From a virus, in IMG/VR virus record IMGVR_UViG_3300042377_000412, positions 1 through 35,510 of that record: a stretch of DNA of 35,510 nt; one strand, given 5' to 3'. Position numbers and translations under genes: made by a program. The notes below the pieces were generated by a model. That model searched no databases. It had not been told where the DNA came from and saw nothing but the letters and a program-made list of their open reading frames with translations. Positions 24,532-31,778 of this stretch are shown one piece after another (position 1 is the stretch's first letter; every line of letters starts with the position of its first letter).

Positions 24532-25034
24532 TGGGAACAGTAGTCAGGACTTGGGCAGATCATCTGGCGCCGATTGATGCTACGCCTTATGGATCTGCTG
24601 AGATAATCGGCAGGTGGGATTTCTTTGTTCCGGGAAGCCAGAACCTGATGACCAAGGAATATGTGAACACCGAAGGCAAGCCCGTGACTTGGTTCACGGC
24701 GGAAGACGGCTCGCTTTTCTTTTATCCGTTCGGAAGGGTCACCGGGTTTTACCTGAACCTTGGAGACGGCCCTTTTGACTATCTGATGCACCAGATGTTC
24801 TTGGGCGACAGGCCAAATACATCACCCGGAACAGAATTTATCTTTGGGTTCGTCTACCTGATTGACAGCGATTTCTCAGAGATGATTGGGCAAAATGTGA
24901 CTTGCGAGAACGCTGGGTTTACAATCACAGAAGAAGGCAGGCTTGATGCTGGGTCTGGCGGACAACTATTGACTCCTCCCGAGGAAGGTTATGGGGACAT
25001 CGTTTCTTGCCAGAAGCTTGCCCCGGTGACCTGA
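24531..25034 (+). CDS. Tail-associated protein of unknown function
   Basis: A 167-residue protein rich in aromatic and Gly residues (RWDFFVPGSQNLM; GSLFFYPFGRVTGFYLNLG), which looks beta-rich and virion-associated. It is coupled to the upstream tail tip gene by TAATG. Its place before the fibre genes suggests a tail tip or fibre adaptor. I do not recognise a family. Confidence 0.65.
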   Translation: MGTVVRTWADHLAPIDATPYGSAEIIGRWDFFVPGSQNLMTKEYVNTEGKPVTWFTAEDGSLFFYPFGRVTGFYLNLGDGPFDYLMHQMFLGDRPNTSPGTEFIFGFVYLIDSDFSEMIGQNVTCENAGFTITEEGRLDAGSGGQLLTPPEEGYGDIVSCQKLAPVT

Positions 25035-25044
25035 CGCGCCGGGT

Positions 25045-25069
25045 TTTGACTGCCGCGTAGGGTCATGGC
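25045..25069 (+). repeat. Late-junction motif copy 5
   Basis: This copy is identical over 25 bases to 12862-12886. It runs through TTTGACTGCCGCGTAGGGTC into ATG 25065. It begins 10 bases after the upstream stop codon and therefore lies in non-coding DNA. Confidence 0.75.
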
Positions 25070-25391
25070 GGCGCCTACTATCATCTGGAAGCGGGGACAG
25101 ACCTTTGTGGCAACCGGGCCGTATGTCCCGGGTCAGGGAGATCCGGCAAACCTTTCCGGGGTGACCATCCAGAGCGAGGTCCAAGACCACTCCAAGCGCC
25201 GTTTCCCGCTGGCCGTGACCATCGGAGGCGACAACATCACCGTCACCCTGCGCGCCGAAGCTTCTGAGACGGCCACTTGGGATGTCGGAACCGCCGCGAT
25301 CGATCTTCGTTGCATCAAGGACGGGGTCGTCTTCTCGACCACGACCGTCCGTTTCGTCATCGAACAGGAGATCACTTTGCCCAATGGCTAA
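25065..25391 (+). CDS. Small Ig-like/beta-sandwich tail protein
   Basis: A 108-residue protein starting MAAPTIIWKRGQTFVATG and continuing with GDPANLSGVTIQSEVQDHSK, a layout I know from small phage proteins placed just before fibre genes (beta-sandwich, similar to BppU N-terminal-type domains). It probably links the fibre to the tail tip. The gene overlaps the fibre start by 8 bases. Confidence 0.6.
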   Translation: MAAPTIIWKRGQTFVATGPYVPGQGDPANLSGVTIQSEVQDHSKRRFPLAVTIGGDNITVTLRAEASETATWDVGTAAIDLRCIKDGVVFSTTTVRFVIEQEITLPNG

Positions 25392-27516
25392 CATCGAACT
25401 CGTCCTCACCCCGGCATCCCCGACGGGATCTATGGTTTTCACGCTCGGCGCTCCCGGGCCGCAAGGCCCAGCCGGACCGCAAGGCAATCCCGGCCCACAA
25501 GGTCAGCCGGGTGTAGGCGTACCGACGGGAGGATCCATTGGTCAGTTCTTGACTAAGACGGGCGCGCCGGACTTCGCGACCGGGTGGACGACCCTTTCCT
25601 TGGCTGGCTACGCCACCGAGTCTTGGGTTCAGGCCGGGTTCTATCCCCTTACGGGCAACCCTTCAGGCTTCATCACCAACGCCGCGCTGGCGCCGTACCT
25701 GACTTCAGCGACCGCCGCTTCGACCTACCAGACTCTCGCCGGGATGTCGGCCTACGCGACGCAGTCCTTCGTCACCTCGCAGGGTTACATCACCAGCGCG
25801 GATCTTTCACCTTATCTCCTTAGCTCGACTGCGGCCTCGACCTATGCCGTGATTGCGGCAGGACAGCCCGCATCTGGTACTGTCGGTCAGGTTCTAACCA
25901 AGCAGAGTGGTTCTGACTACGACTCCAGCTGGCAGACCCTTATCCCGGGAGACCGATACCTGACGACCTCGACGACGAGCCTGACCATCAACAACGACAA
26001 CAAGACCCTAACCGTCGGCACGGGTCTGTCTTACACCTTGCAGCAGGATGTGATCATCGCATATGATGCGAACAACCATATGCACGCTCAGGTGTTGACC
26101 TACAACTCGGTCACAGGCGTGATGACGGTCGATGTTCGCAGTCACTCCGGCTCGGGCACGTTCTCGCTCTGGACGGTCAACGTCGGCGGCACGGTGCCGA
26201 TGGCCTCTATCGTTTGGGGTGACATTACCGGGATCTTAGGAAATCAAGCCGACCTATCTTCCGCGCTGAACGCCAAGTTGGAAGTTACCACTGCCGCTTC
26301 GACGTATTTCACCATCGCTTCGGCTGCGGGCAAGGCGAACCTCTCTGGGGCGACCTTCACGGGTAAGGTCAACTTGCCCACCCGAGTCTCTGGTGGTGAA
26401 GCAAACCTCAACCTCGGTGCGATCCCTGATAATCTTTCCGCACCGACCACGCTCGTCGCTGGAGACGTTTTTCTGACGGACATCGAGCCTTCTACGGGGA
26501 ACTTTAACACCCGACTAAACTATGTAGGTCGGACTTTCTCCGGCGCGCTTGCCACCATCCAACTTGCCGCGCTCAACGGCGTTTCAAACTTCTTCAGCCA
26601 GACGCAGACGGTCGTAGTCACTAGCACGACCCCTGCAGTCAGGATTCAGCAACTCGGAACCGGCGACGCCTTCCGAGTGGAAGATGAGAACCCGGAAAAC
26701 AGCCCCTTCGTCATCAATCAGTTCGGCAAGGTCGGCATCGGCGTCGCCCCGGATGCGACCGCCGCGCTGAAGGTGGACACGAACGGCATCATGTTCGGCA
26801 ACGGGTCTGTCCAGACTGTGGCCGCTAATCCGTTCACCGGCGGAGCAATCACCAGCCCGATTACCTATGCGGGTGCTGTTTACAACTCTCAGTTCGGAAG
26901 CGATTTGATTGAAGTGAAAGTCAACGGCTCCAGCGACCAGTCGTATCAAGCCGCAGGAGGGTTTTACACTTCTTACAATCAAATTGTTCCTAGCGGTGGC
27001 ACCAGTCTCAGGCAGGTCTACATTGATAAAGATGGGTTGAGCAACACCGAGGAACTTACCAGCCTCGGCGGTCACAATGTGTTCATCAAGCCGACGTTCT
27101 TCTCTTCTTCCGTATACCTTCCGTCTGAGCAAACCGAGTCTTTTGAACTCACGAAAAACGGCATCCAATGTCAGCGCGTCAATCCTGCCGGAGGAGGTTA
27201 CCAGACCATCAGGTTTTCAAACGACGGCGTCCAATTCTCTGACGGAAGTGTTCAGACGAGTGCTGCCAATACTAGCGGTCTTGCTAGCGAGTCTTGGGTA
27301 AGCTCTGGGTTCTACCCACTCAGCGGAAACCCGAGCGGCTTCATCGACTCCTCTACGGCTTCTTCCAGCTTTTACCCTCTGAGCGGAAACCCTTCTGGCT
27401 TCATGTCCTCACCGGGAAGCGGTTCGTATGTCTGGTATTCTGGAGGTTGGTATTCTGCTAACCTGACCACCGTCCTCGACTCCTCTTACAACTACGTTAA
27501 TGTCCTCACCTTCTAA
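25384..27516 (+). CDS. Collagen-like tail fibre protein
   Basis: A 710-residue fibre. After a short N-terminal domain there is a Gly-X-Y collagen-like run (residues about 18-42, GAPGPQGPAGPQGNPGPQG), then a trimerising repeat region with SFYPLSGNPSGF-type units (GFYPLTGNPSGFI early; two copies near the C-terminus) and TAASTY units. It is a likely receptor-binding fibre. ATG 25384 is chosen; the frame further upstream overlaps the small tail gene. The stretch 26870-27480 has AT-richer codons than the start, which suggests exchange of the receptor-binding end. Confidence 0.85.
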   Translation: MANIELVLTPASPTGSMVFTLGAPGPQGPAGPQGNPGPQGQPGVGVPTGGSIGQFLTKTGAPDFATGWTTLSLAGYATESWVQAGFYPLTGNPSGFITNAALAPYLTSATAASTYQTLAGMSAYATQSFVTSQGYITSADLSPYLLSSTAASTYAVIAAGQPASGTVGQVLTKQSGSDYDSSWQTLIPGDRYLTTSTTSLTINNDNKTLTVGTGLSYTLQQDVIIAYDANNHMHAQVLTYNSVTGVMTVDVRSHSGSGTFSLWTVNVGGTVPMASIVWGDITGILGNQADLSSALNAKLEVTTAASTYFTIASAAGKANLSGATFTGKVNLPTRVSGGEANLNLGAIPDNLSAPTTLVAGDVFLTDIEPSTGNFNTRLNYVGRTFSGALATIQLAALNGVSNFFSQTQTVVVTSTTPAVRIQQLGTGDAFRVEDENPENSPFVINQFGKVGIGVAPDATAALKVDTNGIMFGNGSVQTVAANPFTGGAITSPITYAGAVYNSQFGSDLIEVKVNGSSDQSYQAAGGFYTSYNQIVPSGGTSLRQVYIDKDGLSNTEELTSLGGHNVFIKPTFFSSSVYLPSEQTESFELTKNGIQCQRVNPAGGGYQTIRFSNDGVQFSDGSVQTSAANTSGLASESWVSSGFYPLSGNPSGFIDSSTASSSFYPLSGNPSGFMSSPGSGSYVWYSGGWYSANLTTVLDSSYNYVNVLTF

Positions 27517-27703
27517 ACTCTACATCCCGGTCGAGGCCGGCAAGGTCGGCGTATATTACGACCCGATCACCAAGGTCATCTCGCATTACGCAACGTACCC
27601 GCACAAGGGAACCATCGTCACCGCCCTCCCCGTGATCGTGGCCGACGACGAAGCCGCCCTCAAGGTCGCCATCGCAAAAGCCGGACTCATCGAACGCAAA
27701 TGA
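27500..27703 (+). CDS. Small protein after the fibre (possible fibre cap or chaperone)
   Basis: A 67-residue soluble protein (MSSPSKLYIPVEAG, then KVGVYYDPITKVISHYATYP). ATG 27500 lies inside the last codons of the fibre gene (17-base overlap), so the two are coupled. Small genes in this place often act as fibre chaperones or C-terminal caps; this is inference from position. Confidence 0.65.
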   Translation: MSSPSKLYIPVEAGKVGVYYDPITKVISHYATYPHKGTIVTALPVIVADDEAALKVAIAKAGLIERK

Positions 27704-27807
27704 TCTACATCATCACCCTCGCTATTGGTTACGCCGCCGGAGTCTACCGAGAGAAGATCTCGGAGAAAGCCCGCGAGCTTTACATCAAGATCTCCGAGCG
27801 CCGATGA
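27700..27807 (+). CDS. 35-residue membrane-anchored small protein
   Basis: The ATG overlaps the upstream stop (ATGA) and the stop overlaps the next ATG, so this frame is closed in on both sides by translational coupling, which supports it as a gene. Residues 2-16 (IYIITLAIGYAAGVY) form an N-terminal membrane segment, followed by a charged helix (REKISEKARELYIKISERR). It is the size and layout of a small inner-membrane lysis accessory or pinholin-like peptide. Confidence 0.65.
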   Translation: MIYIITLAIGYAAGVYREKISEKARELYIKISERR

Positions 27808-28505
27808 GGTTCGCGTGGCTGGCCTTCCTGCTTGCTGGATGCTCCTCCAAGCCGGAGAAGATCCCAACCCAGCCTACCACGCCCTCCGCCGCCGCCAAGC
27901 TGGAGTCCGGCATCGACACGCGATCCTCCAAGGTCGCCGCCGCCGTCACGGTCGTGAAAGAGAACGCCGGGAAGCCCGAGGTGGTCAAGGCGGAGTCCGC
28001 GCTCGCCCTGTCCTTCCTGCCTACGCCCTCCGAAGGGGACGTCGCCCTAGCACGACAGCGCGCCGGGAAAGCGGATCAGAAGGACTACGACGAGGCGGTC
28101 AAGTTCGGCAAGAACATCCTCGCCCAGATCGACGACGCCCGGGTCAAGATGGACGCCGACCGCCGGGAAGCCGCCCGGATCTCCGGGATCAAGGACGCGC
28201 GCATCGCCGAGCTGACCAAGGAGATCGAGACGGTCAAGAAGGAAGCCGCCGCGAACATCTGGACTCTCACCGGGGCGGGGCTGGTCGTCGTCGGCGGTCT
28301 GGCCTGTGCCTTCTCCTCGATCCGCATTGGGATCCCTATCATCGTCTGCGGAGCTTTCGCCGGATCTCTCCCGTTCTTCTTCGACTCCGCGTACTTCGGG
28401 GTCATCGCTACAGTCACCCTAGCCATCGTCGCCGGACTCGGTGTCTGGTGGATCTACGACCGGGTCAAGGACTCGGTCAACGAAAGCGATGTCAAAGCCG
28501 ATTAA
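27804..28505 (+). CDS. Lipoprotein with C-terminal membrane segments (lysis or envelope protein)
   Basis: A 233-residue protein. The N-terminus is a lipoprotein signal, RFAWLAFLLAGCSS, with lipobox LAGC and Cys13. A Lys/Glu/Ala-rich coiled coil follows (to about residue 150), then three hydrophobic segments in residues about 153-225 (LTGAGLVVVGGLACAFSS; GIPIIVCGAFAGSLPFFF; GVIATVTLAIVAGLGVWWIY). A lipid anchor plus transmembrane helices in one chain resembles a unimolecular spanin, but those have a single C-terminal helix, so this is unusual. The gene sits in a lysis-like cluster. Confidence 0.65.
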   Translation: MRFAWLAFLLAGCSSKPEKIPTQPTTPSAAAKLESGIDTRSSKVAAAVTVVKENAGKPEVVKAESALALSFLPTPSEGDVALARQRAGKADQKDYDEAVKFGKNILAQIDDARVKMDADRREAARISGIKDARIAELTKEIETVKKEAAANIWTLTGAGLVVVGGLACAFSSIRIGIPIIVCGAFAGSLPFFFDSAYFGVIATVTLAIVAGLGVWWIYDRVKDSVNESDVKAD

Positions 28506-28785
28506 GGTCGTCTGGCGCAAGCTAGGCCGGGAGGTGGCTTGGGGTCAGGCGCACTTCGACGCGGCGCGCCCGCTGATCGAGATGGATCCCCGGCTCGGAG
28601 CCAAGCGACAGCTGGAAGTCCTCTGCCACGAAGTCCTCCACATCACCATGTTCCCGGGAGACGCCTCCCCGGAGACGGAGAAGATCGTGGACGCCGCCGG
28701 GAAGAAGCTTTGCGAGACTCTCTGGCGCCAGAACTACAGGCGCGTCCTGCTCGACAAGAACACGAACCCGCCGAAGATCTCATGA
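28489..28785 (+). CDS. HExxH putative metallopeptidase
   Basis: A 98-residue protein with HEVLH (residues 47-51, in LCHEVLHITMF), the zincin-type zinc-binding motif, and a Glu further on (ASPETEK) that could be the third ligand. It is too short for a full peptidase domain of a known large family, but such mini-HExxH proteins occur in phage late regions. ATG 28489 overlaps the lipoprotein gene by 17 bases; the longer frame from 28441 is less likely. It overlaps the holin-like gene by ATGA. Confidence 0.65.
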   Translation: MSKPIKVVWRKLGREVAWGQAHFDAARPLIEMDPRLGAKRQLEVLCHEVLHITMFPGDASPETEKIVDAAGKKLCETLWRQNYRRVLLDKNTNPPKIS

Positions 28786-29090
28786 GTCCGACCCCGAACC
28801 CGGACGAGATCCCGGTCAGCTTGCGAGACATCGGGATCGGCGTGACCATCGGCGCCACCTCTTGGATGGTTCGTTACTTCTGTTCGCCGGAGAAGCACAC
28901 GCTGGGATACATTGCGCGCCGGACGGTCGTCGCCGGGTTGACGTCTCTGCTGGTGGGGCTGGCCACGCAGTCGTACTTCTCCAACCCGGGACTAGGCTAT
29001 GCCGCCGCCGGGATGGCTGGGTATGCCTCCCCGGAGCTAGTGGACGCTGGGCTGGCTTGGATCCGTCGCCGGGGTAAGTCTAAGGGTTGA
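28782..29090 (+). CDS. Holin-like small membrane protein
   Basis: A 102-residue protein. Residues about 17-33 (GIGVTIGATSWMVRYF), 48-65 (TVVAGLTSLLVGLATQSY) and 70-92 (GLGYAAAGMAGYASPELVDA) can form two or three membrane segments, and the end is basic (RRRGKSKG). That pattern and its last place in the late operon fit a holin. The partner lysin is the secreted transglycosylase-like protein at 32403, which is in another operon. Confidence 0.6.
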   Translation: MSPTPNPDEIPVSLRDIGIGVTIGATSWMVRYFCSPEKHTLGYIARRTVVAGLTSLLVGLATQSYFSNPGLGYAAAGMAGYASPELVDAGLAWIRRRGKSKG

Positions 29091-29176
29091 GGGTCAAACG
29101 GCCTCCTGAGGCCAGCCAGAGGGGTAGAATGGCCTAGTGCGACTGACACCCCACCCGGGGTGGAGGGAAGCACTTA
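29091..29176 (+). other. 3' intergenic stretch with rearranged repeat words
   Basis: This part of the late 3' end carries the reverse complements of GCCGTTTGACCC (29091-29102) and ACCCCTCTGGCTGGCC (29110-29125) found at 18125-18148, the palindrome-like GGCCTCCTGAGGCC, and CCACCCGGGGTGG. No open frame is convincing. Confidence 0.4.
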
Positions 29177-29208
29177 AATCCCTGTAAGGGATTACGGTGT
29201 ATGTCCCA
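29177..29208 (-). ncRNA. Conserved element B: inverted copy of the 18-base box plus hairpin
   Basis: On the minus strand this reads TGGGACATACACCGTAAT (29208-29191) into a hairpin with stem AATCCCT / AGGGATT (29193-29177) and loop TAC. It is identical in the 18-base box and loop to element A at 7421 but differs in stem sequence while keeping pairing. It lies after the last late gene and just before the late terminator. Confidence 0.6.
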
Positions 29209-29214
29209 AGATCT

Positions 29215-29239
29215 CCCCTGACGGAAATCAGGGGTTTTT
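29215..29239 (+). terminator. Intrinsic terminator of the late operon
   Basis: CCCCTGA (29215-29221), six-base loop CGGAAA, TCAGGGG (29228-29234) and then TTTTT. It separates the late operon from the first early promoter at 29291. Confidence 0.85.
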
Positions 29240-29278
29240 GGCCTCCGAACCCGGTTTTTGAAGAAAAGTGCATTTTCC

Positions 29279-29317
29279 TGAAAATAATCCTTTAACGGGA
29301 CGGGATCTCACTACTTA
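29279..29317 (+). promoter_or_regulatory. Phage promoter family copy, divergent form
   Basis: GAAAATAATCC is followed by TTTAAC (29291-29296), a 15-base spacer and TACTTA (29312-29317). The upstream GAAAATAATC is the same as at 32830 and the spacing is as in the other family copies, but both boxes differ. It should start the early arm at 29351. Confidence 0.55.
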
Positions 29318-29350
29318 CTCACAATCGCACCTACCAAACCAAGCACACAA

Positions 29351-29578
29351 ATGAACATCACCATCAAGTCCATCCTCCTCTCCCTCGAAGATCTTCATCA
29401 GTCGCTGATGATTCAGAGCGGATCCGAACACGCCAAGACCCTCAAGGAGTTCAACAAGCTCGTCGTCAAGGCGAACAAGGTTCTCCGTAAAGAAAAGTAC
29501 ACCGACGGCACCCCGGTTTGGACGAAAGATCTTAACGGCTACGAACTCCTCGCCCTCAACGAATACATCTCCGCCTAA
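29351..29578 (+). CDS. Small unknown early protein
   Basis: A 75-residue, helical Lys/Leu-rich protein with no membrane segment, the first gene after the promoter at 29291. The leader CCTACCAAACCAAGCACACAA is A/C-rich with no Shine-Dalgarno. Early single-gene positions of this kind often hold host-takeover proteins, but nothing in the sequence identifies a target. Confidence 0.7.
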   Translation: MNITIKSILLSLEDLHQSLMIQSGSEHAKTLKEFNKLVVKANKVLRKEKYTDGTPVWTKDLNGYELLALNEYISA

Positions 29579-29608
29579 TCCACTCTCACCACCAACCCAC
29601 AAACGCAC

Positions 29609-29899
29609 ATGACCACCACCGCCAAGATCTCCTCCGAGGAGTCTCTCCTCATCACCGCCAACCGGGAGGCCGGGATGGAAGTCCCGCGCGCTCTCCCCAA
29701 GGCGTGGAACAAGCTCACCGCCGAAGAGCAGACCCTCGCCCTCTGGTTCATCCAGAACATCACCTCGTACTTCGACAAGACGCAGGTGGCGCGCCACATC
29801 ATCGGCCTCGAGATCTCCACCAACATTCAGGCCGGGATCTCCCCGTGCATGACCAAGGAGCGCGCCGACGAACTCTGGAAGCTCGTCTTCAACAAGTAA
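29609..29899 (+). CDS. Small unknown early protein
   Basis: A 96-residue, helical, soluble protein (WNKLTAEEQTLALWFIQN; RHIIGLEISTNIQAG). It has its own A/C-rich leader (CTCACCACCAACCCACAAACGCAC) before ATG 29609 and no Shine-Dalgarno. Family unknown. Confidence 0.7.
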   Translation: MTTTAKISSEESLLITANREAGMEVPRALPKAWNKLTAEEQTLALWFIQNITSYFDKTQVARHIIGLEISTNIQAGISPCMTKERADELWKLVFNK

Positions 29900-29918
29900 T
29901 TCTCACCCACAAACCACC

Positions 29919-30119
29919 ATGCCCAAACCCACCCGCAATCCCCAGAGCTATCGCGAAAGCCAGCAGAAGGGATCCACCGTCAACATCACCGTCAGCGTTC
30001 CCCGGCCCATCGCCAAGATGGTTCACCTCCACGCGAGGATCAAGAACCAGACGGTGTCCGCCCTTCTCCGCGAACAGCTGGAGGGGAACTACAAGCACCT
30101 GTCCCGGTTCTCCCGCTAA
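29919..30119 (+). CDS. Ribbon-helix-helix DNA-binding protein
   Basis: A 66-residue basic protein. The strand TVNITVSVPRPIAKMVHLHA (about residues 20-39) followed by helices KNQTVSALLREQLEGN is the ribbon-helix-helix (CopG/Arc) pattern: a beta strand that enters the DNA major groove as a dimer, then two helices. It is a good candidate for a repressor of the early promoters, whose spacers hold short CCCGGG-type palindromes. Leader: CACCCACAAACCACC. Confidence 0.7.
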   Translation: MPKPTRNPQSYRESQQKGSTVNITVSVPRPIAKMVHLHARIKNQTVSALLREQLEGNYKHLSRFSR

Positions 30120-30120
30120 C

Positions 30121-30414
30121 ATGTACAACCTCGAAACCGTTGCGCGCCCGAACATCTCCATGCTGATGGGGGAAGATCCGGCTGGCGTCAGGATGCTGGA
30201 GGCCTTCCACAAGTCCCTAGGTCGCCCGGAGTGCCACCTCACCTACGGCGACAGCTTCTCCCTCCACATCGAGAAGGGTCAGACCCTCAAGGAAGCTCTC
30301 ACCCTCGCCGACGAGGACATCCACCATCCCGGCGGCGGGATCTACGACTTCACCGTAGAGCAGACCGAAGCGGCGCGCCACCACGTCCCGAAGCTCCTCG
30401 CCCAGCTCCGATAA
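30121..30414 (+). CDS. Small unknown early protein
   Basis: A 97-residue soluble protein starting one base after the previous stop; a much longer frame from 29704 is a shadow. It is acidic with His residues (DEDIHHPGGGIYDF, about residues 65-78). The end overlaps the next start (TAATG). Family unknown. Confidence 0.65.
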   Translation: MYNLETVARPNISMLMGEDPAGVRMLEAFHKSLGRPECHLTYGDSFSLHIEKGQTLKEALTLADEDIHHPGGGIYDFTVEQTEAARHHVPKLLAQLR

Positions 30415-30593
30415 TGACCCCGTACCTCGCATACAGCATCGCAGTAGGCGTCCAAGCGCCGTTGAGCATCGATCAGGCGGCAGAAGCCGTCGCCGTCTTG
30501 GAAGCTCACCCGGAGATGCTGACCAGCGGCGAAGCTTGCCGGGGTCTGGAGCGACTCCGCTACATCGTGGAACGCCACGCATCCGATGAGTGA
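30414..30593 (+). CDS. Small unknown early protein
   Basis: A 59-residue helical protein (LSIDQAAEAVAVLEAHPEML, then GEACRGLERLRYIVER). The ATG overlaps the stop of the previous gene, and the end overlaps the next gene by 8 bases. Translational coupling on both sides supports it. Function unknown. Confidence 0.6.
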   Translation: MTPYLAYSIAVGVQAPLSIDQAAEAVAVLEAHPEMLTSGEACRGLERLRYIVERHASDE

Positions 30594-30822
30594 ACCTGAA
30601 CACGCCGCGATCCGGCTTGAACCCCGGATCATCTTCGACGAGGCCATCGTGGGATACACGAATGACAATTGGGCCGTCTACGATTACGACAAGCTAATCC
30701 CGGTGGTCAAGCGGGCGCATGGGATCCGAAGCACCAAGGACGCGATGGAATTCATCGACTACAACATCGGATCGTTTGAAGGCCTAGGCCTCCGTATCTG
30801 CTACCGAGACGAACAGCTGTGA
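30586..30822 (+). CDS. Small unknown early protein
   Basis: A 78-residue protein (IIFDEAIVGYTNDNWAVYDY, about residues 14-33; later RICYRDEQL). It looks mixed alpha/beta and soluble. It overlaps its upstream neighbour by 8 bases and its downstream neighbour by 4 (GTGA). Function unknown. Confidence 0.65.
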   Translation: MSEPEHAAIRLEPRIIFDEAIVGYTNDNWAVYDYDKLIPVVKRAHGIRSTKDAMEFIDYNIGSFEGLGLRICYRDEQL

Positions 30823-31187
30823 AGATCTACAACCGCAACGACATGCTCCCTCCCTTCTGGTGGGTGTTCCCTTGGGCCACCGCCCGGGAGCTTCACCGCA
30901 TCGCCAAGGCCACGCTGGATTGGGGAGACAGCGCCGACCTTGCGCTCGACCTCCAAGCCCGGATCATCGAGGATCAGTCCGCAGAGATCTCCCGGCTGAG
31001 ACTCCGGCTTGAGGACTTGAACGAGGAGATCCTCCGAGGGCGCGCCATTACCCCGGATGCCTACCCATTCAACCCTACCCCTACCCCGGAAGCTTCAAGG
31101 CCTGCCAAGGGCCAGCAAGAGGGTTTGAGCTATCTCCCGGTTGACCCTGAGGATCCCCTAGCCAGCCAAGGGCCAATCCGCACCTGA
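30819..31187 (+). CDS. Unknown early protein with coiled coil
   Basis: A 122-residue protein if GTG 30819 is used; the GTGA overlap fits the pattern of the operon, though ATG 30843 is an alternative. Residues about 45-72 (DLQARIIEDQSAEISRLRLR) form a coiled coil. The C-terminal third is Pro-rich and probably disordered (NPTPTPEASRPAKGQ). The beginning has a Trp/Pro-rich patch (LPPFWWVFPWATA) that might associate with a membrane. Function unknown. Confidence 0.65.
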   Translation: MKIYNRNDMLPPFWWVFPWATARELHRIAKATLDWGDSADLALDLQARIIEDQSAEISRLRLRLEDLNEEILRGRAITPDAYPFNPTPTPEASRPAKGQQEGLSYLPVDPEDPLASQGPIRT

Positions 31188-31197
31188 AACCCGGCCT

Positions 31198-31236
31198 GAA
31201 AACAAACGCTTTACACCGTACCGGGTTCGCTATCTA
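31198..31236 (+). promoter_or_regulatory. Phage promoter family copy (31.2 kb)
   Basis: GAAAACAAACGC, TTTACA (31210-31215), a 15-base spacer with CCGGG and TATCTA (31231-31236). It is the same as the 6634 copy in the upstream box, both boxes and spacing. It drives the ArdA-like/lysin unit; no terminator separates it from the genes before. Confidence 0.75.
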
Positions 31237-31269
31237 GTCATCCTCGTACCCACAAACTACACCACACAA

Positions 31270-31668
31270 ATGAAAAACACCACCAACGAAATCAAGCTCG
31301 CCAAGACCACCGCCCGGATCGTCCCGGCTCTCTCCGGGTTCAAGCCCGAGGAGATCCTCGCCGCCGACAAGGTCACGCGCACCCTCGCGCAGATCGCCCG
31401 CCACCCGCTCGTCGCCGACGTCTCCGACGAACGGGGATACGGAGACGGCATCTGGGTTTATCTCAAAGACGGCTTCATCAACTCCAACACCGACACTTGC
31501 GCCATCCACGAAGACACCGTCGCCGAGTGCCTCGCCCTCCTCAAGACCGCGTGGTTCGACATCCGGGATACCGAGTCTGAGATCTTCGCCGAAGCTCGCG
31601 CCGCCGCCAAGGGCGCGCAGAACGAGGACGAAGCCAACGCCATCGCCATCCGGGTTCTCAACCGATAA
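31270..31668 (+). CDS. Unknown early protein
   Basis: A 132-residue protein, alpha/beta, with a helical C-terminus (SEIFAEARAAAKGAQ). The middle (ARHPLVADVSDERGYGDGIW, about residues 42-61) may be a loop-rich active or binding site. The leader is ACCCACAAACTACACCACACAA before ATG 31270. First gene of the unit that also has the ArdA-like gene. Family unknown. Confidence 0.7.
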   Translation: MKNTTNEIKLAKTTARIVPALSGFKPEEILAADKVTRTLAQIARHPLVADVSDERGYGDGIWVYLKDGFINSNTDTCAIHEDTVAECLALLKTAWFDIRDTESEIFAEARAAAKGAQNEDEANAIAIRVLNR

Positions 31669-31690
31669 CCCTCAACCCGGATCTACACCA

Positions 31691-31774
31691 ATGACCTACG
31701 ATCTCTTCGCCGACGCGATCCTCCTCCCGGCCTGTATCACCGCGCTCGTCCTCTTCACCCTAGCCAACAAATAA
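31691..31774 (+). CDS. 27-residue single-pass membrane peptide
   Basis: ATG 31691 opens a 27-codon frame that is almost entirely hydrophobic: DAILLPACITALVLFTLA, ending NK. It has the A/C leader (TCTACACCA) and ends just before the next gene. It could be a toxin-like, holin-like or signalling peptide. Its short length means it could also be chance, but the clean leader and tight packing favour a gene. Confidence 0.55.
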   Translation: MTYDLFADAILLPACITALVLFTLANK

Positions 31775-31778
31775 TCAC

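Noticed and set aside
29919-30119. Calling the RHH protein a lysogeny repressor
   Set aside because: No integrase, no divergent promoter pair and no partition system were found; it is only a candidate regulator.
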